The notes below the pieces were generated by a model. The model was not told the DNA's origin, searched no databases, and saw only the letters and a list, made by a program, of their open reading frames with translations. From Takakia lepidozioides (Eukaryota; Streptophyta; Takakiopsida; Takakiales; Takakiaceae), in contig CM060732.1 of the NCBI GenBank assembly GCA_030704615.1, forward strand, positions 24,056,001 to 24,120,000: a DNA stretch of 64,000 nucleotides, given 5' to 3'. Both the position numbers and the translations under genes were made by a program. Below, one piece after another: positions 60,018 through 64,000 of the stretch (within the stretch, counting starts at the first letter, position 1; each line of letters starts with the position of its first letter).

Positions 60018-63000
60018 TTACACTACAACATAGAATAGTCCAATTCTATGCGCTAACTCCATAACGTCCATGTGGCGCAGCATTGCTCCACTTGTCAAAA
60101 GTGAAGTATAGGGAAAATCCTCGAAATCGAAGAACTTCTGATAATACATTCCCACAACCAGTGGCAAATGTGGATCGATAGATGACCGTAGCTTGCTTTT
60201 CAGAAATGACAAATATGAGAAGCACCGCTTGTCCGCAACGCTGCCCAACACATGCACCATAGCAATCTCTGCAAGCTTGACATACTCGGGGAAGGAATGA
60301 GTTAGTACTCTTGATGCATCTATGGTTCTCCAAATCTTCGTGAGAGGGTTCATATCAAAGGGGGGCTCCATGGCAGCCCTGGCATTGTTTTTCATACACA
60401 ACTTAAATATACCTTGCTGGGATTCAAGATCCCAGTGATTCAATAAGGGCAGAACTCTCTTCTTCTCTACTCCCATGCCAATCGTGCATACCTCACCATA
60501 CCAGTTCTTCAAGACATCAAGATGCTTGGGAAAAGTCTCATCACAACCTGCTTGTAACCAGTATTGAGGGTATACTGTGCCCATGGTATCAAGCACGGAG
60601 TGTTGGGGAATCTAAGGTTCAGATCTGCCACAAGTTGGGAAGCTGCCACTGCACACCACCATGAATTTGTATTATTATAGAGAATCTGAAATAAATCACA
60701 GCAGCAAGCCCGTGAAGTCTGATTCCGACGCTATGGGTTTGTTCCCCTTCCTCTACCGGACTTGACCTTATCTGGGGAATGTAGTCGGTAGAAGGGCCTG
60801 GCAGAGAAGACGGAATCTTACTAAGAGGACGCCACAGACTCGGACCTCCAAACACTTTCATCCAACCACTCAAGCACACCGTTACGCCCAACGTACGCTC
60901 GCGTAAGACCCAAAAAGCCACCACCCTCACTGCCACGGCAGTGAGGCTTAAATAGTATTAGGTCATAATCTAATCCTAGTGCCGTGTGGCACTTACACAT
61001 AGGTCCACCAGATGTCCTTCCAACACAGCCATAAAAGCCAGATCACCCAGTCCCATCTAATTTGATCCTAAACTAGCTGTTAGAATAAGACAGCCCCTAA
61101 TAAAGCCATCAGCTGTTGCCAGCTCATCCTCATGCGTAAGGTCTAAGTCCATCCAGCCTTCATCCTGGCTTCGTCCATCCCTTAAATCATCTGGAGCGCA
61201 TCCCTCCTCCATTCATCCATGTTGAAAAGTAAGGTGAGAATGAATCCCAGCTCCACAAGCCCCTACCAAAAATACCATAAATCAATTACATAAGAGAATA
61301 GAAATGACACCACAAAGTATAATTGAAGAGGCTGGTTTTTAGTACCTGAGCATTCGTTCTTCACTTGGGATACTAGGATGTTCCATGCATCCTTGTTCAC
61401 ATAATTCTTGGGAACATGTGGGGCTGCCTCCTTAGCCACATTGGATGCATGTGCCACTACATTGCCACTAGCCATTGCAACCCCCACATTGGCATTGGGC
61501 AAGTTGAGGCGCACAATGGCTGTTGCGCCAATTACATGGTCAGCCCAAATTTGCTCACCATTCACAATGAAAGCCAATTGGTGTGAGTTATCATTGAGGT
61601 CAGCCACCCACTTGAGATGAATCTGTTCATGGACAATCCAACAAGCTTTTGAAAGACCAAAATTTATCGCCTGAATATGCAGTGGCCCTGTCGATGTACA
61701 AAGAATACAACTGGCCTTGACAAATTTTAATTGTTGCCACCATGTCAGAAATGAATACATTCCTGGATTGTGCAACCTGCCTAAGTGAGTCAATGCTCTC
61801 AAAGAGCGGGAGGATACAACACATGCCTAGCAATGTGTATGGATCACACAACAAATCCAGCAAAGCCTACCACAACAATAAACCACATTAGAATCTGAAA
61901 TCTGAATACATAAAAAATAGCCTATAAAAACAAAACAATAAACAATAAAAGACAAAAAAAAAAACATGATTATTCACCTTGGCTGGTTTGTTGTCATGTT
62001 GATCAATGTTCATTTTGGCCAAAAGGGTCCTGTACTCAACCAAAATCCTCTTCATTGGCTCAATGATAGACACCCACCATGTTTTCACATTCTTCAACAT
62101 TTTCAGACCCTTGGTTTCCAACATATCAGCAAGTTTAGTGAATTCAAGGTGTCTTTTGGGGCTGTGAGCAAAGTAGACATGGCTGGTCTGAAGCAAACCT
62201 TCAATGCTAGTAACAATTCCCAACTGATACAAGGTCTTGAAGGCCAGATTAGCCCAATGAGCCATGCAATGGACCCCATAGAAAAGGGAGCATGCTTAGA
62301 AGAAATCTGTTTTGTAACCCCATTCCTCTTGGAAGGTACTCACCCCATCAGCCCCAAAGCACAACATTCCTCAATGCATCCATGATAACAGTAGTCAAGT
62401 TATCAGCCCCTGACCCATCCAAAATTCTTTGAAGGGAGATCATCATGGGGACTCTCACCTAATTTTGCATGACATATGCATGTATGCTGATACAGGAGCC
62501 ATTGTCCACAGAAGTCAGCTCATCACAAGTCAGTGCTACATATCTTACAGCCTTCACACATGTCAACATAACATCCTTGATCTCATTGTATAGGAACTCA
62601 GCCATAATCCAGCCTGATGAGTCACTCCAATGCATCTTTGGGTTGTTGGGGACCTCAAGAAACATAAACAGACTTTGCATCCTCTCATACTCAGTCATTG
62701 GACGGCCACCAGAGAGGAGATGGAGTAGGGCAGCAAATTGAACCCTCTTTCTATCCCTCTCAACTTTGTTTGGCATTACTACCTGCTCCAGTATAGTTGA
62801 AGGACCACGAGCATGGTACAAAGAGGCATTTCTCTTGTGTTTGCAATCAGGGTTAAAGTACCACTCCCATTTCTTTACCTTGAACTTAGGCATGTCTTTG
62901 TCAGCTCTTCTCCTCCCCTCATGCTTCATGAGGGTATCCCACTTAGGAGCCATGAGTTTGGGTGACTGGTTGAAGTAGAGCACACCTTGCACCTCATCAA

Positions 63001-63422
63001 GTGAAGGGTTCCATCTGCTGCAAGCTCCCCCTCAGCCCATGGAAGCTTTGATGCCCACTCCACTTGAAATTTCCTGGTCAAATCATAGTTAGGCTTCACC
63101 TTCTTCAAAGGCACACTATATCTTGCAAATCTGGTGCCTCTTCCTCACTATCATGAGTATCAAAAGACACAAGTACAGTGTCATGAGAGCCCTGAGAGGA
63201 ATCTGAAACTAACACCACTGATGGTGGCATGGAAAGAACTGGTGAAGACCCTGAACTTCTTGAACTACCAGATTCAACATCAGAAGGGAATGGCATTGAA
63301 TCACAAACAAATCTAAGAGGCCAGGCATTCCCCACATTCCTTGAACTCGTAAAGTACTTGTCAAGGAAAGATGGTAATGGCTTCTGTTTTGCAACAGAAT
63401 TTGACATGGTTTTGGGGCTCAT
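60018..63422 (-). pseudogene. hAT-family transposase gene, decayed
   Basis: The minus-strand pieces in order are an N-terminus (MSPKTMSNSVAKQKPLPSFL, 63422) and a zinc-binding region (LMRCKVCS, then FNPDCKHKRN). Next come a catalytic-domain segment (VRYVALTCDELTSVDNGSCI) and the hAT middle (MAHWANLAFKTLYQLGI, FAHSPKRHLEFTKLADMLET, LKNVKTWWVSIIEPMKRIL). The C-terminal dimerisation domain follows (YPQYWLQAGCDETFPKHL, EIAMVHVLGSVADKRCFSYL, FLKSKLRSSIDPHLPL). It resembles the KIAA1586/ZMYM-like hAT branch by remembered motifs. Breaks occur near 63110, 62960 and 62460, and about 650 bp without coding at 60600-61260 interrupts it. Some gaps may be introns (for example 61870-61980). No terminal inverted repeats were located. 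Confidence 0.75.
60600..61262. other. Non-coding insertion or intron within hAT gene
   Basis: This stretch begins near TGTTGGGGAATC and has no transposase coding. It contains CTCACTGCCACGGCAGTGAG (about 60928-60947), a near-perfect palindrome. It could be a solo LTR or an intron. No matching end or target duplication was found. Confidence 0.35.
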
Positions 63423-64000
63423 TGCAATAGATTCTACACACTAAAGCATAGAGAATGGTCTCTCTCTCACCCAGACTACAACATTCTACAAATACACCTT
63501 GCAACTCATATATAGTGAACACTAGTATGAGGACCTTATGTGCTGTAATTTCCTTCCTATAGTGTCCAGCAACATCCCATCCCTTTACATATTCCAAGCA
63601 TGCTGATGCATTCATATTGCACAATAAAGCAAAAGGAGGCGGAGGTGAATGTTGTACCTTCATGTAGGTGTTGGGGATCTTCAATTGCTCCATTCCACGC
63701 CGCCCAAATCCTCTAGTCGTCAAGCATTCACCACTCCTTGAGCTGGCCACCCTAAAAAAAACTACAGTATACAGATCTTAGGCGAAACTTTGAAAGCAAG
63801 CTGCGATGACAGATGGCGATGGTGAAGCTCTGTAGGGTTGCGCGCAGTGGCGACGGCCAAAACCCTGGAAATCCAACGGTCCAGGTCGTGCTGCATGGCA
63901 AGATCTCTACCGTTGATCGCACGATGGGGCTACAACCGTTAGATGTAGGGCTATGGGGAATGTGTATTTCTGGCGCAACTTGCATGTTCCCCTGGAGCTT
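63423..64000. other. Upstream flank of hAT gene to window end
   Basis: Minus-strand frames near 63661-63750 and 63752-63985 are short and unassigned. They may be an upstream exon or element end. No inverted terminus is visible before the window ends. Confidence 0.35.

Noticed and set aside
60600-61262. Solo LTR inside the hAT gene
   Set aside because: It begins TGTTGGGG, but no matching CA end or target duplication could be found. It may be an intron.

Overview
The window looks like nuclear DNA of a land plant with a large, repeat-rich genome. Genes have GT-AG introns, there is a degenerate PPR-DYW gene, a plant LEA/TMEM205 fusion gene, Ty3/gypsy chromoviruses, a Ty1/copia element primed by the initiator-Met tRNA, a tRNA-derived SINE and hAT and Tourist-like elements. 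A cox1 fragment of mitochondrial origin has CGG, CCA, CAC and ACG codons exactly where conserved Trp, Leu, Tyr and Met are expected. That is the signature of unedited mitochondrial DNA from a plant with heavy C-to-U editing, so a seed-free plant (lycophyte, fern or hornwort) is the best guess. The species cannot be named from the sequence.

Positions 1-26072 hold a plus-strand host gene blown apart by nested retrotransposons. A chromodomain Ty3/gypsy element (G1, 392-25418, duplication ATCTG) sits in an exon. A second copy of the same family (G2, 3254-21369, duplication CGCCG/CGCCT) sits in the integrase gene of G1. A third insertion (G3, 9266-21269, duplication GTGC) sits in the upstream LTR of G2. 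All three code on the minus strand. G3 is the most interesting object in the window. It is a gypsy-type element with gag-protease, then a complete-looking DNMT3-like cytosine-5 DNA methyltransferase, then RT, RNase H, integrase and a C-terminal PHD finger. Its flanking repeats are permuted: one side has only part Q, the other has part P, then GC, then a full copy. Its 3.5 kb leader holds an unidentified 249-codon frame and host-gene debris, including an NADH dehydrogenase exon fragment.

Positions 26073-33640 are gene-poor. They hold a non-autonomous hAT element with a perfect 8-bp duplication, a Tourist-like MITE, the cox1 NUMT and a SINE. Positions 33645-37801 hold two convergent single-exon genes that share an N-terminal C-x2-H / C-x2-C motif. 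An unexplained miRNA-like hairpin lies between them.

Positions 42100-45067 hold the clearest intact gene, a five-exon LEA-like protein fused to a TMEM205/DUF4149 membrane domain. Positions 46319-50928 hold a three-exon minus-strand gene whose coding exons sum to exactly 300 codons. Its second exon carries a 3.0-kb copia element (47275-50307, duplication ACCTT).

The rest of the window holds LINE remnants, a purine-rich minisatellite, a PPR-DYW pseudogene (about 54480-56026), a tandem-repeat block (59340-59930) and a decayed hAT transposase gene (60018-63422).
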